DNA of 64,000 bases from Methylobacter sp. KS41 (lineage in GTDB: Bacteria; Pseudomonadota; Gammaproteobacteria; Methylococcales; Methylomonadaceae): contig PHSP01000001.1 of the NCBI GenBank assembly GCA_002862125.1, forward strand, positions 496,001 through 560,000, written 5' to 3'. The translations under genes were made by a program, and so were the position numbers. Positions 52,888-60,415 of this stretch are shown here, piece after piece. Each line of letters begins with the position of its first letter. The stretch's first letter is position 1. The notes under the pieces are model-generated. The model was not told the DNA's origin. It saw nothing but the letters and a program-made list of their open reading frames with translations, and ran no database searches.

Positions 52888-53262
52888 GACATCGTCTCTC
52901 ACAGCCCGGTTGGGAAACGACACCTCTAAAACAACACACCCAACATTCGTTTTGAATGGGCCGTGAAGTTCACCGGGCGGGCGGCTGGCGTAATGCCCCG
53001 CTTCCAGCCACATATCAAAGGCCTGATCGTAGAGATGACCACTGACAATAAATATTTCCTCAGGGTATGAATGCGTTTTACCACCGAATTCGGAGGTATC
53101 AGCACCTGGAAGGAAGCGGGTCAAGCGGGTGTATTCGCCTGTCATTTGATCGATACTGAGAGTTAATTCTTCAGCCATTCCTTCAAGTCCTCTGATGGGA
53201 GTCCAATGTTCCTGATTCTCTGAACTTAAAGCGTTCCAGTAGGTTGAAGTTGATTTTGTCAT
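52882..53262 (-). CDS. Cupin-domain (ChrR-like) protein
   Basis: A 126-residue single-cupin protein (LTRFLPGADTSEFGGKTHSYPEEIFIVSGHLYD, GHYASRPPGELHGPFKTN), with histidine and glutamate residues at metal-ligand positions. The start overlaps the GNAT stop before it (ATGA). It may be part of one gene cassette with that GNAT gene. The function is unknown. Confidence 0.82.
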   Translation of the reverse strand: MTKSTSTYWNALSSENQEHWTPIRGLEGMAEELTLSIDQMTGEYTRLTRFLPGADTSEFGGKTHSYPEEIFIVSGHLYDQAFDMWLEAGHYASRPPGELHGPFKTNVGCVVLEVSFPNRAVRDDVI

Positions 53263-53864
53263 GCATCGCTCCGGTTGAGTACTATCTTAGGCATAACCCC
53301 ATCACGCTGATACTGTACAAATTTATCTCGTGTCATTGAATAGAAAATGCACAATTCGTTGCGACAGCGCGTCGAAGCCCATACGATCCGCTCGCCGCAC
53401 AATTCCATTCCTAAACGCCGCATTACCGCAAACGATGCTACATTATCAACCTGAGCACCTCCCTCCATTGAATCCAGATTCAGCCGCCCGAATGCCGCAA
53501 TGACAGCCGCGAGCGAAGCTTCGGTTGTGTAGCCGCAATGATGATAAGCCTCGTTAAGCCAGTAACTCAGGTTACCAACTCCCGAGAGTGTCTCAGCGCG
53601 AGACACACAAATCCAGCCCATCACTGCGTTATCTGCCCGATGCTCAACCAGGAAGTGTAGAGCTTGGCCCACAGCAATTTCCTCGCGTGCTTTGAGAATC
53701 CTCGTTGCCGCCGCCTGCTGAGTCATGGGTGCAGGCCAAGAAGCCAGCCAGCGGCTAATGCCAGGGGTCATAACCTTGGCAACTACAGCTGCGTCGTCAG
53801 GGCGAGGACACCTAAGGCGGGTCCGCTTCGTGTCAATCGGTTTGAATAGATCATCGTTGTTCAT
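53259..53864 (-). CDS. RimJ/RimL-type GNAT acetyltransferase
   Basis: About 201 residues when started at MNNDDLFKPIDTKRTRLRCPRP. Motifs are YWLNEAYHHCGYTTEASLAAVIAAFGRL and VASFAVMRRLGMELCGERIVW, typical of ribosomal-protein-type N-acetyltransferases. The longer frame to 53900 reads into an attC-like site, so the internal start is preferred. Its last codons include ACTCAAC, a half attC box (53274-53280). This suggests that the C-terminal end was shaped by cassette recombination. Confidence 0.85.
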   Translation of the reverse strand: MNNDDLFKPIDTKRTRLRCPRPDDAAVVAKVMTPGISRWLASWPAPMTQQAAATRILKAREEIAVGQALHFLVEHRADNAVMGWICVSRAETLSGVGNLSYWLNEAYHHCGYTTEASLAAVIAAFGRLNLDSMEGGAQVDNVASFAVMRRLGMELCGERIVWASTRCRNELCIFYSMTRDKFVQYQRDGVMPKIVLNRSDA

Positions 53865-53898
53865 GGGTATATTAACAATGTCTCGTATCAGTAATGCC

Positions 53899-53958
53899 AA
53901 TCAACGCAGCGCTAAGTGGGCAGACGTTAAGAGGCGCCGCTTGAACGCCTTGTCGGGC
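53899..53958 (-). repeat. attC-like site downstream of the TfoX-like gene
   Basis: Minus strand: GCCCGAC...GTTGATT, 60 bp, with inner arms GGCGTTCAAGCGGCGCC...TTAACGTCTGC. Both core boxes differ from consensus at one position. The inner GTTCAAGCGG word and the layout are typical of attC sites. It contains the last codons of the TfoX-like gene. Confidence 0.45.
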
Positions 53959-54286
53959 TTGGTTTGCCGGCTACGCACATCGCTTCGTTTGCCCATAGTC
54001 GCAGTTGTTCGGCATCAGTAAGAATGTCTTCGAGGAGTTCAAAATACTTGCACACCTGAACTCGTCCTTTCTTTGTCATATATGAAAACGGCTGCATCCC
54101 CGCTTGTTCGTATTTCACCCGAGTGTCCTCATTTACAGCAAAATACAGGCTATTTCCCATAATCATGGCAAACTGTACAAAGCCATTGGAAATCCCCACA
54201 CCGCCGAAGAATCGGCCTGTTCGTAGCGGGCCAATAGGTTCTAGCAGCTCTATAACGTATTCCGTATATTCGGTGGTTGGGGTCAA
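53927..54286 (-). CDS. TfoX N-terminal-domain protein
   Basis: A 119-residue TfoX/Sxy N-domain protein (YTEYVIELLEPIGPLRTGRFFGGVGISNGFVQFAMIMGNSLYFAVNEDTRVKYEQAGMQPF). TfoX regulates competence in other bacteria, but stand-alone N-domains are common in cassette arrays. The last residues (PTRRSSGAS) are encoded by an attC-like site. Confidence 0.88.
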   Translation of the reverse strand: MTPTTEYTEYVIELLEPIGPLRTGRFFGGVGISNGFVQFAMIMGNSLYFAVNEDTRVKYEQAGMQPFSYMTKKGRVQVCKYFELLEDILTDAEQLRLWANEAMCVAGKPSPTRRSSGAS

Positions 54287-54291
54287 GGGTT

Positions 54292-54660
54292 TCAGTCCGC
54301 GTCAGGTGATTCAAAGAACCCGGTCATTTGCATTAAACGACCATCAGTCCCGTACAATCCATAGCTTGCTTCCTGAGAGAGTACGTTTCCATTGCTATCC
54401 ACCATGTTCCAATGCGTAAGACTCCGATCATGGTGGTTTTTGAAATCAGTTGTTATAAATCTTACTCCAGGCACATTCTTTTGAAGTTCCGACATGTATC
54501 CAGACAATTGCTCATATCCCGTTGCTTGAATAATCGGGTCTGTGTACACGCAATCAGGGCTTAAGCATTGCTCGAATAATTTCAACCGCTTCGGTGCGTC
54601 TATCTCGGACCATGACTTCGTATAATTGTCCCATGTGTTTTTATGTGAATTGCTTTCCAT
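54292..54660 (-). CDS. NTF2/SnoaL-like protein
   Basis: A 122-residue protein when started at MESNSHKNTWDNY (GAGG 6 nt upstream). The segments LKLFEQCLSPDCVYTDPIIQATGYEQLSGYM and HWNMVDSNGNVL suit the NTF2-like barrel. It ends 5 bp before the TfoX-like start. Unknown ligand. Confidence 0.83.
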   Translation of the reverse strand: MESNSHKNTWDNYTKSWSEIDAPKRLKLFEQCLSPDCVYTDPIIQATGYEQLSGYMSELQKNVPGVRFITTDFKNHHDRSLTHWNMVDSNGNVLSQEASYGLYGTDGRLMQMTGFFESPDAD

Positions 54661-54705
54661 TGTTGTCCTCATGTATGAAAATGGTTGAGAAATACATTGC
54701 CGCTA

Positions 54706-54762
54706 TTATGATTGACGGCCACGCGGCTTTCCGGGCAAGTCCGATTGAGTGCAGTGTTAGAC
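54706..54762 (-). repeat. attC-like half site downstream of a methyltransferase gene
   Basis: The R''-type box GTCTAAC (minus strand, 54756-54762) is a perfect match to RYYYAAC and contains the methyltransferase stop codon. It is followed by CACTCAATCGGAC...GGCCGTCAATC. The distal R' box is not recognisable, so only one end is well supported. Confidence 0.5.
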
Positions 54763-55440
54763 CGGCTTGATGACCAGCATTTCATTGCCGCCGCGCTGAA
54801 ACTCGTAAGGAACGCGCTTGACCCCCACGCCGAAGCCATGGTTTGCAAGATGTTCGGTCACAAAAGGGAGGTGGGGCGACAAATAACCATCAAGCGTAAG
54901 CAGTGGAAACACGCGCACTTCGCGAGCCACACGCAACATTTCCTGGAGAGCCTGAAGATGAAACTCTGCTGAGAAATGGGCGCTGTACAAAAACAGGAAA
55001 TGCGATGACAGGGCAATATCGAATTGTCCGCTGGCAAAAGGCAGCGAGGGCAACTCCCCAGGGATGTATCGGCCTTCCAGCTTTCCCGCATCGAAGTCAG
55101 CGAGGAAAGTTTCCATCGCGGACATACGAAGACTGCCAAGTTGTTCTACTGATGGAATGACGCTCCAAACGTAGTCGCTGTGGTTCTTGTGCATTTGTGC
55201 CATTACGGTTTCATAGGTTTCTTCGATACGCCTTCTGATCTGGTCGGCATCAAAAACGTAGACAGGATCCGCCGAGACAATATTCCCGCCACGTTGGCTG
55301 AGTACCGAATTGAACGCCGCAGGCCCGTCGCCGCAGCCGAGAATGCGTAGCCCAAGCTCAGCCTCGGTAAGGTCAAACATACTGACGTATTCAGCATATG
55401 ATCGTCCCCAAGGCACGACTTTGTCGAGTGTAAATCCCAT
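54757..55440 (-). CDS. Class I SAM-dependent methyltransferase
   Basis: A 227-residue methyltransferase (LRILGCGDGPAAFNSVLSQRGGNIVSADPVY as SAM motif; ELPSLPFASGQFDIALSSHFLFLYSAHF). The start at 55440 has AGAGG nearby, directly after an attC-like site. The stop lies in another attC box, which fits one complete gene cassette. The substrate is unknown. Confidence 0.85.
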   Translation of the reverse strand: MGFTLDKVVPWGRSYAEYVSMFDLTEAELGLRILGCGDGPAAFNSVLSQRGGNIVSADPVYVFDADQIRRRIEETYETVMAQMHKNHSDYVWSVIPSVEQLGSLRMSAMETFLADFDAGKLEGRYIPGELPSLPFASGQFDIALSSHFLFLYSAHFSAEFHLQALQEMLRVAREVRVFPLLTLDGYLSPHLPFVTEHLANHGFGVGVKRVPYEFQRGGNEMLVIKPV

Positions 55441-55452
55441 TGATGATCCTCT

Positions 55453-55523
55453 TTTTAACTTAGGGAGTAACCGGCATTACGCAGCTTTATCGCGCATCGT
55501 CCGGATTGATTGACGGGTTGGAC
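55453..55523 (-). repeat. attC-like site between a GNAT remnant and a methyltransferase gene
   Basis: Minus strand: GTCCAAC (55517-55523, perfect RYYYAAC) to GTTAAAA (55453-55459, one mismatch to GTTRRRY). Length is 71 bp with inner arms AATCCGGAC and CCGGTTACT. Orientation agrees with the other sites. Confidence 0.65.
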
Positions 55524-55830
55524 TGGCCGACCATAACAACACCTTCAATTTTCGACCACCGGTAATTGCGAATCCTTCACGCTTATAAAATGACAATGTT
55601 TTATCGAATTGCGGGAGTGGTGGCGTTGTAACTTCAAGTCGTTTCCATCCACGCGAGATACCGAAAGTTTTAGCTTGACTCACAAGGCGCAGCCCGACAT
55701 TTTGTGAGCGAAACTCTGGGCGAACAAAAAGTTCCGGAATAATGCCAAACGCACCTTCAGCATAGAGCGCATGTCGTTTACTGTCGTTCTTTGTATGGAA
55801 ATCGCAGTCATAGCAAATAGGTCCAACGTA
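55477..55830 (-). pseudogene. 5'-truncated GNAT acetyltransferase
   Basis: The frame opens after a stop at about 55835 and reads VGPICYDCDFHTKND...LYAEGAFGIIPELFVRPEFRSQNVGLRLVSQAKTFG...LEVTTPPLPQFDKTLSFYKREGF. This is the C-terminal half of a GNAT protein similar to the one at 49969-50466. The N-terminal half and start codon are missing. The sequence begins directly at an attC-like core GTTGGAC (55821-55827), and the tail runs into the next attC-like site. Confidence 0.85.
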
Positions 55831-55884
55831 AAGTTAAGGAGAGCCGCGCTTGTGTGGCGGCCCGCTTGAGCGCAAAGCTAGCCA
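55821..55884 (-). repeat. attC-like site upstream of the GNAT remnant
   Basis: Minus strand ends with a perfect R' box GTTGGAC (55821-55827), with inner arms GCGCTCAAGCGGG and GGCTCTCCTTAACTTTAC. The R'' side is degenerate (GGCTAGC). It directly adjoins the next site (55889-55943), so there is no gene between them. Confidence 0.6.
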
Positions 55885-55888
55885 TCAT

Positions 55889-55943
55889 GTTCAACGGAGC
55901 GCTCATAATTATAACCGCGTTCCGGTTAATCGTTGTGTTAAGC
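55889..55943 (-). repeat. attC-like site downstream of a methyltransferase gene
   Basis: Minus strand: GCTTAAC (55937-55943) to GTTGAAC (55889-55895). Both match the integron consensus RYYYAAC and GTTRRRY exactly, 55 bp apart overall. GATTAACCGGAACGCGG lies inside. The R'' box holds the methyltransferase stop codon. Confidence 0.75.
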
Positions 55944-56708
55944 AGGATTTACACCCACGGTAATTAGAATGGGAACCGAAAAATGAATTTCATTTTCGTG
56001 GCGATGCACATCAATTCCCATTCGATCCAATTCAAGGTCGGCTCTGAACATCTCTCGGATTTTGTCTGTATCGCCAGGATTTGGGAAGGATGCACTCAGT
56101 TGTTGTTCAAGCTCTCCCTCGACTTTATATCGGGCGGTATTCACATTTGAGAGACCAGATGCCACAACGATAGCGGCCATCTCTGATGATGTGAGTGCAT
56201 GCACATGGGATGGGTCGCGTAGTTTTTCCAACTGGTCGTAGGCCTCTGCCTTTTCCGGCGGTTGCACGACATCAATGACCATCACTTTACCGCCGGGTTT
56301 GCATACTCGGAGCATTTCAGCCAAGACATCCGCTGGATTGAGGAAATGATGAAAACTATAGCGCGTCAATACAACTGAGAAATGTGCATCTGGAAAAGGC
56401 AAGGGCAATACATCACCGACTTGCCATGAGAGATTGCTAAGTTGCTTGTCCTTTTGGCGCTCCTTGGCTTGTTCGATCATTTGCGGCGTAATGTCGATGC
56501 CCGTGACATGGCTAGCATGTGGGGCAAACTCACAAGCCACAAGCCCCGGACCACAAGCGACATCAAGGACATCATCTGATGCCGACACTCCAGACAATTC
56601 AATTAACATCTGCATTGACTGTGAGTGTCCTGGCAATTCCGAGAACGGAATCGCTTGCTGAGAGAATTGTTCGACAATCGTCTGGTTGTGTTTCGTTGTG
56701 TTCAACAT
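55938..56708 (-). CDS. UbiE/MenG-like class I SAM methyltransferase
   Basis: A 256-residue methyltransferase when started at MLNTTKHNQTIVEQFSQQ. The SAM motif is VLDVACGPGLVACEFAPH, followed by GIDITPQMIEQAKER and LTRYSFHHFLNPADVLAEMLRVCKPGGKVMVIDVVQPPEK. A longer frame to 56822 would read through an attC-like site and is rejected. It forms a cassette with the site at 55889-55943. The substrate is unknown. Confidence 0.88.
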   Translation of the reverse strand: MLNTTKHNQTIVEQFSQQAIPFSELPGHSQSMQMLIELSGVSASDDVLDVACGPGLVACEFAPHASHVTGIDITPQMIEQAKERQKDKQLSNLSWQVGDVLPLPFPDAHFSVVLTRYSFHHFLNPADVLAEMLRVCKPGGKVMVIDVVQPPEKAEAYDQLEKLRDPSHVHALTSSEMAAIVVASGLSNVNTARYKVEGELEQQLSASFPNPGDTDKIREMFRADLELDRMGIDVHRHENEIHFSVPILITVGVNPA

Positions 56709-56723
56709 ATGGTTTTCTCGGGT

Positions 56724-56786
56724 GCTTAACGTGAAGCCAAGGGGTTGTGCGCTTTTGCGTAGTCCCGCTTGAGCGTAGGGTTGGGT
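56724..56786 (-). repeat. attC-like site downstream of the DJ-1/PfpI gene
   Basis: Minus strand: ACCCAAC (56780-56786) to GTTAAGC (56724-56730), both exact matches to the core consensus, 63 bp overall. Inner arms TACGCTCAAGCGGGAC and CCCCTTGGCTTCAC give the imperfect hairpin expected of a single-strand attC. This is the clearest site of the set. Confidence 0.8.
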
Positions 56787-56802
56787 GCCATTGCTTACGG
56801 GT

Positions 56803-57402
56803 CTACGGCAGATAGAGAGCAATATTCTTCATAGCGCGGGAAACATACTCTTCCTTCTCGCCGACCGGCGCGACATAGTGAAGTGCATTTCTCGCAGCCT
56901 CTTCGCCTTCAGTGCGCGCGATGATCCAAGCGGCAAGATACTGCGACGCGAAGCAGCCACCTGCGGTTGCAACGTTACCTTGAGCGTAGAACGGCTGATC
57001 GAGAACCTCAATGCCAGCCTCCTGCACCCAAGGCTTCGTAGTGAGGTCAGTACATGCAGGAACGCTACCAAGGAGACCGAGCTTCGCCAGAAGCAGCGTG
57101 CCGGAACATTGGGCGCCAATCAACTGACGTGCGGGGTCTAACTTGAGCTTTGCCATAAGCTCTGGGTTATTTACGATTTCCCGCGTTTGAATGCCGCTTC
57201 CGATGATGACCGCATCCGCCGCGCAGGCTTCGGCCAATGTTGACTGTGCATGCAAGGTTACGCCGTTCATCGAAGTGACAGACGCCGCTGGGCATGAGAG
57301 CGTTACTCTCCAGCCGGGTTTCTTTACGCGATTGAGTACACCCAAGGCGATCAAGGAGTCGAGTTCATTGAACCCTTCAAAGGTGAGGATTGCTATGTGC
57401 AT
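56803..57402 (-). CDS. DJ-1/PfpI-family protein
   Basis: A 199-residue protein when started at MHIAILTFEGFNELDSLIALG. The nucleophile-elbow cysteine is in LIGAQCSGTLLLAKLGLL, followed by ASQYLAAWIIARTEGEEAA. The family includes glyoxalase-III-type enzymes, chaperones and regulators. A longer frame to 57450 enters an attC-like site and is rejected. It is bounded by attC-like sites on both sides, so it is a complete cassette. Confidence 0.88.
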   Translation of the reverse strand: MHIAILTFEGFNELDSLIALGVLNRVKKPGWRVTLSCPAASVTSMNGVTLHAQSTLAEACAADAVIIGSGIQTREIVNNPELMAKLKLDPARQLIGAQCSGTLLLAKLGLLGSVPACTDLTTKPWVQEAGIEVLDQPFYAQGNVATAGGCFASQYLAAWIIARTEGEEAARNALHYVAPVGEKEEYVSRAMKNIALYLP

Positions 57403-57420
57403 GGTAATATTCCGTATGAT

Positions 57421-57509
57421 GCCCAACGTAGAGCTAACCGGGCGCGACACGGAAAGCTGAAAAATAAAATCGGATTATAACCGCGCTCCGGTTGAGTGCC
57501 ATATTAGCT
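57421..57509 (-). repeat. attC-like site upstream of the DJ-1/PfpI gene
   Basis: Minus strand: AGCTAAT (holding the stop of the preceding gene remnant) to GTTGGGC (57421-57427, perfect R'). Inner arms CACTCAACCGGAGCGCGG and CGCGCCCGGTTAGCTC pair over a long hairpin. Length is 89 bp. Confidence 0.7.
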
Positions 57510-57653
57510 ATCAAGTTGCTTCGCATACACATCGTACTTAACTCCGTGAATCATTGGCGCAGTTGACCACCACTTGAACCCCATACGTTGGTACATAGAC
57601 AAAGCGACCTGCATGAGTCGCTCGTGTGCAGAGCAAACACCGAGGCGCCACAG
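57504..57653 (-). pseudogene. C-terminal remnant of a GNAT-type acetyltransferase cassette
   Basis: An open stretch of about 49 codons reads LWRLGVCSAHERLMQVALSMYQ and continues RMGFKWWSTAPMIHGVKYDVYAKQLDS before its stop at 57504. This looks like the last part of an acetyltransferase. An in-frame stop lies just before it, and there is no start codon. It sits between the GST gene and an attC-like site and is the remains of an eroded cassette. Confidence 0.65.
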
Positions 57654-57688
57654 TTACTGATAGCTATCATTTCTAAATTGTTTGAGCT

Positions 57689-58390
57689 CTAGCCGGTAAA
57701 CAGGGCTTTAACAGGTGCGTTTTGCGGCGGCTCTAGTGAAAACTGGCGAGCATCTGCAAAGGCACTTGCAAATTCAGGCCTCTTTGAAAGTGTTGATAAG
57801 TAGCGCTGGAACAAGTCGTCTCGGCAAAGACCATAGGCTCTCGCCCAAGAGACGCTGTGACCGACAACGCAATCCGCCGCTGTAAAAAACTCGCCACAAA
57901 TGTATGGCCCTGCCGCGAGTCGCTCGGCAAGCTGCGGCTCAACTTCCTTCGCAAACTTCATCCGATATCTAGCAACCGTTCGAGGATCACGCTCTGCCTT
58001 TGGAAGTACATGCTCGTGGATACGTATCTGCCACAGCATCATGTCCATCCAAGTCGATCCGAAGTGCAGCATCTGGAGGTAATCTGCCCGCTCGAACGAT
58101 GCGCCAGGCGGAGGCGCCAGACACTTGTTCGGATATGCATCCGCAAGAAAGCAGACCATTGCAGCGCTCTCAAGCATGTGTTGGGTCTTGCCATCCTCCC
58201 AGGTAACTTCCAGCACTGGAACGCTGTGATTCGGATTAAGTCGCAAGAACTCCGCGCTGTACTGCACGCCGTCATAAAGCTCGACTCGTTCTACCTCGAA
58301 CTCATCGCCTACGACTTCGTGCAACATCCATTTCACGCGAGTGCTCCGTGTAGCAGGGTAATGGTGGAGCTTCAGGTGCTTTATGTTCAT
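57689..58390 (-). CDS. Glutathione S-transferase-like protein
   Basis: A 233-residue GST-fold protein when started at MNIKHLKLHHYPATRSTRVKW (GCAGGAGA upstream). The thioredoxin-like N-domain has LRLNPNHSVPVLEVTWEDG with the cis-proline and an ESAAMVCFLADAYP segment. The helical C-domain contains GPYICGEFFTAADCVVGHS. GSTs conjugate glutathione to electrophiles. This is the most upstream gene of the long minus-strand run. No integron integrase lies beyond it. Confidence 0.9.
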   Translation of the reverse strand: MNIKHLKLHHYPATRSTRVKWMLHEVVGDEFEVERVELYDGVQYSAEFLRLNPNHSVPVLEVTWEDGKTQHMLESAAMVCFLADAYPNKCLAPPPGASFERADYLQMLHFGSTWMDMMLWQIRIHEHVLPKAERDPRTVARYRMKFAKEVEPQLAERLAAGPYICGEFFTAADCVVGHSVSWARAYGLCRDDLFQRYLSTLSKRPEFASAFADARQFSLEPPQNAPVKALFTG

Positions 58391-58573
58391 GGACAAATCT
58401 CCTGCAAGTTGAGTGATACCTAATGTTTAAATCCACCATTTAACTTGATTTTGTTCTTGGGAACAACTGTCAATATTGACAGGTTCTGCCGCTTTTATTC
58501 GGGCATATTAGCGATTCAGGCTTCATAATATAAGTATTATCCAGATACCCGATAGGCGTAAGCGAAAATTTCC

Positions 58574-59284
58574 ATGAACACCTGGCAAGAAGGTCAGCTT
58601 CAAGCATTACAGTCCATTGATTCCGAGCAGCAGCTTTTTCAAGCCCTTATTACGCTAGCCCAGGAACTTGGCTTTGATCATTGCGCTTATGGTCTACGCA
58701 TGCCGCTGCCGCTGACTAATCCCAAGACCGTCATGTTTAACAATTATCCAACGGCATGGCAAACACACTATCAGACCAAAAATTATCTAACTGTTGATCC
58801 TACGGTACAGCATGCCATGCGTTCGACTCTGCCTGTTCTGTGGACGGATGAGTTATTCAGTCCGACACTGGATTTATGGGAGGAGGCACGCTCATTTGGC
58901 TTGTGCCATGGCTGGGCGCAATCCATTCGTGATTTTAACGGGACGGTAGGCATGTTAACCTTGGCCCGCTCACATGAGAGCATCACCAAAACGGAACTTG
59001 AAACCAAGCTATTAAAAATGGCCTGGCTGACTCAAGCCACGCATTTGAGCATGTCGCAATGTCTGACGCCGAAATTGATGCCGGAAGTTAAGGTGCTGTT
59101 ATCAAACCGCGAGATCGCGGTGCTACGCTGGACTGCCGATGGCAAAACATCTAGCGAAATTTCGTGCATTCTTAATATTTCCGAGCGCACTGTCAATTTT
59201 CATATCAATAATGCCATCGTCAAACTGAATGCCAGCAACAAAACCTCGGCGGCGATCAAAGCGGCGCTGCTCGGATTTTTATAA
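58574..59284 (+). CDS. LuxR-family regulator with autoinducer-binding domain (LuxR solo)
   Basis: A 236-residue quorum-sensing-type regulator. The N-terminal domain (about 15-165) keeps the acyl-homoserine-lactone pocket pattern W-x3-Y ... Y-x3-D-P ... P-V-L-W (WQTHYQTKNYLTVDP; LPVLW). The C-terminal helix-turn-helix is LSNREIAVLRWTADGKTSSEISCILNISERTVNFHI. No luxI-type synthase is in the window, so it may sense signals made elsewhere. Its last 6 bp overlap the convergent DUF2380 gene. Confidence 0.92.
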   Translation: MNTWQEGQLQALQSIDSEQQLFQALITLAQELGFDHCAYGLRMPLPLTNPKTVMFNNYPTAWQTHYQTKNYLTVDPTVQHAMRSTLPVLWTDELFSPTLDLWEEARSFGLCHGWAQSIRDFNGTVGMLTLARSHESITKTELETKLLKMAWLTQATHLSMSQCLTPKLMPEVKVLLSNREIAVLRWTADGKTSSEISCILNISERTVNFHINNAIVKLNASNKTSAAIKAALLGFL

Positions 59285-59782
59285 AGGCTTGTCAATCAGG
59301 GCGTTAATTTTCTTGGCTAGCGAACTAACGCCCCGTTGCGTGACTTTTTCATGGTTCCCCTTAAGTTCGATAGCATAACTTGCCTCCAGGGTTTGGGTTT
59401 TTACATTGATCACATGCGCCAACAAATAGGAAAACAAAAAGCTGGGCTTGCTGTGCTGACTGACGACTATCCACTCGGCACCCTGTTGCTCACCCAGTTT
59501 GGCCGCAAGATCATTAAAACGAAACAGATAGCCGAAGCTGGAATTGGCGGCAAGTTGAGACTCGGGCTTGATATGTATGATCTCATACTCGCCGGACTGG
59601 CTGAGCGCCTGCTCCAGCAACGGCTGCATGGATGCAGTGCGCAGCTGTTCCTGAGGCGTGTTGGGCAGGGAGGTAATATCGTTCAATTCAAAATTCAAGA
59701 TGGCTATGCGCGGCGCGGCCTCGGCATTGCTTGACAGCAACATGATAGACAGGATGATTCCTGTTGATGTTAGTCGGTTCAT
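59279..59782 (-). CDS. DUF2380-like secreted protein
   Basis: A 167-residue protein with a signal peptide (about residues 1-22, ending SSNAEA/APR) and a mature part starting APRIAILNFELNDITSLPN, as in DUF2380 proteins. No enzymatic motif is visible. The function is unknown, probably periplasmic. A truncated relative lies at 60271-60381. GAGGAAAA precedes the ATG. Confidence 0.8.
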   Translation of the reverse strand: MNRLTSTGIILSIMLLSSNAEAAPRIAILNFELNDITSLPNTPQEQLRTASMQPLLEQALSQSGEYEIIHIKPESQLAANSSFGYLFRFNDLAAKLGEQQGAEWIVVSQHSKPSFLFSYLLAHVINVKTQTLEASYAIELKGNHEKVTQRGVSSLAKKINALIDKPL

Positions 59783-59809
59783 GGCATTTTCCTCAAGGGG
59801 TGTAAGCTG

Positions 59810-60241
59810 CTATGTTAGGTTTTTGTACAAATTGATAAAGTCCTGAAACCCTAATGTGGCGATGATATTTAAATCATCGTCAAGGATCTCATAAAGCACG
59901 CCATCGTTGCCGCGAATGCTGAAAAAGATGATGACATCCACATCGCCTCCGCCTTCCCGATGCGGTTCGTCACTGGGCAGGCTGGTGGTGTAACTGCCCG
60001 TAGCTCTGGTTTCTTTTAATTTTCCGTCTGCTTCATACAGGCGATGCTCACCTTGAAGAACCAAGGTTTTATTCAGCGCTTTATGCCTGTGCAGGACAAT
60101 CTGCTGGTGTGCGGAAAACTTAAAAAGCGCGTCAATGATGCAGTTATCTTCATCAATATCAAGAATTGAATATTGCAAATGTTCAAAATCGCCTAAGTTT
60201 TTCCAGTTGATATGAGTGTCGTCAAAATTGTAGTGTGTCAT
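59810..60241 (-). CDS. Cupin-like protein
   Basis: A 143-residue protein with one cupin-type pattern (FKFSAHQQIVLHRHKALNKTLVLQGEHRLYEADGK, then SYTTSLPSDEPHREGGGDVDVIIFFS). It has histidines at metal positions and is probably a small-molecule dioxygenase or sensor. It lies between the two DUF2380-like genes. The substrate is unknown. Confidence 0.75.
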   Translation of the reverse strand: MTHYNFDDTHINWKNLGDFEHLQYSILDIDEDNCIIDALFKFSAHQQIVLHRHKALNKTLVLQGEHRLYEADGKLKETRATGSYTTSLPSDEPHREGGGDVDVIIFFSIRGNDGVLYEILDDDLNIIATLGFQDFINLYKNLT

Positions 60242-60270
60242 GGCTTCATCCTTCTTAATGATACGGGTAT

Positions 60271-60381
60271 TTAGATGTTGAAAAAATAAGTCAATATAGC
60301 TATGCGCGGCGAGGCCTCGGCGTTGCTCAACAACAGAAATACCATAGCCAGTATTATTCCAGTCGTTTTACGCATGTTCAT
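60271..60381 (-). pseudogene. Truncated DUF2380-like gene
   Basis: The frame starts MNMRKTTGIILAMVFLLLSN, then ends after AEASPRIAILTYFFNI. It thus has the signal peptide and the first mature residues of a DUF2380 protein, cut off after 36 codons. A good ribosome-binding site (GAGGAAAG) precedes it. The full-length relative is 490 bp away on the same strand, so this is a decayed duplicate. Confidence 0.75.
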
Positions 60382-60415
60382 GGTGCTTTCCTCAAATTGC
60401 TTATCAAGAAAAATT

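Noticed and set aside
56709-56822. N-terminal extension of the methyltransferase at 55938-56708
   Set aside because: The extension is the translation of an attC-like site; the internal start MLNTTKHNQ gives the normal protein N-terminus.
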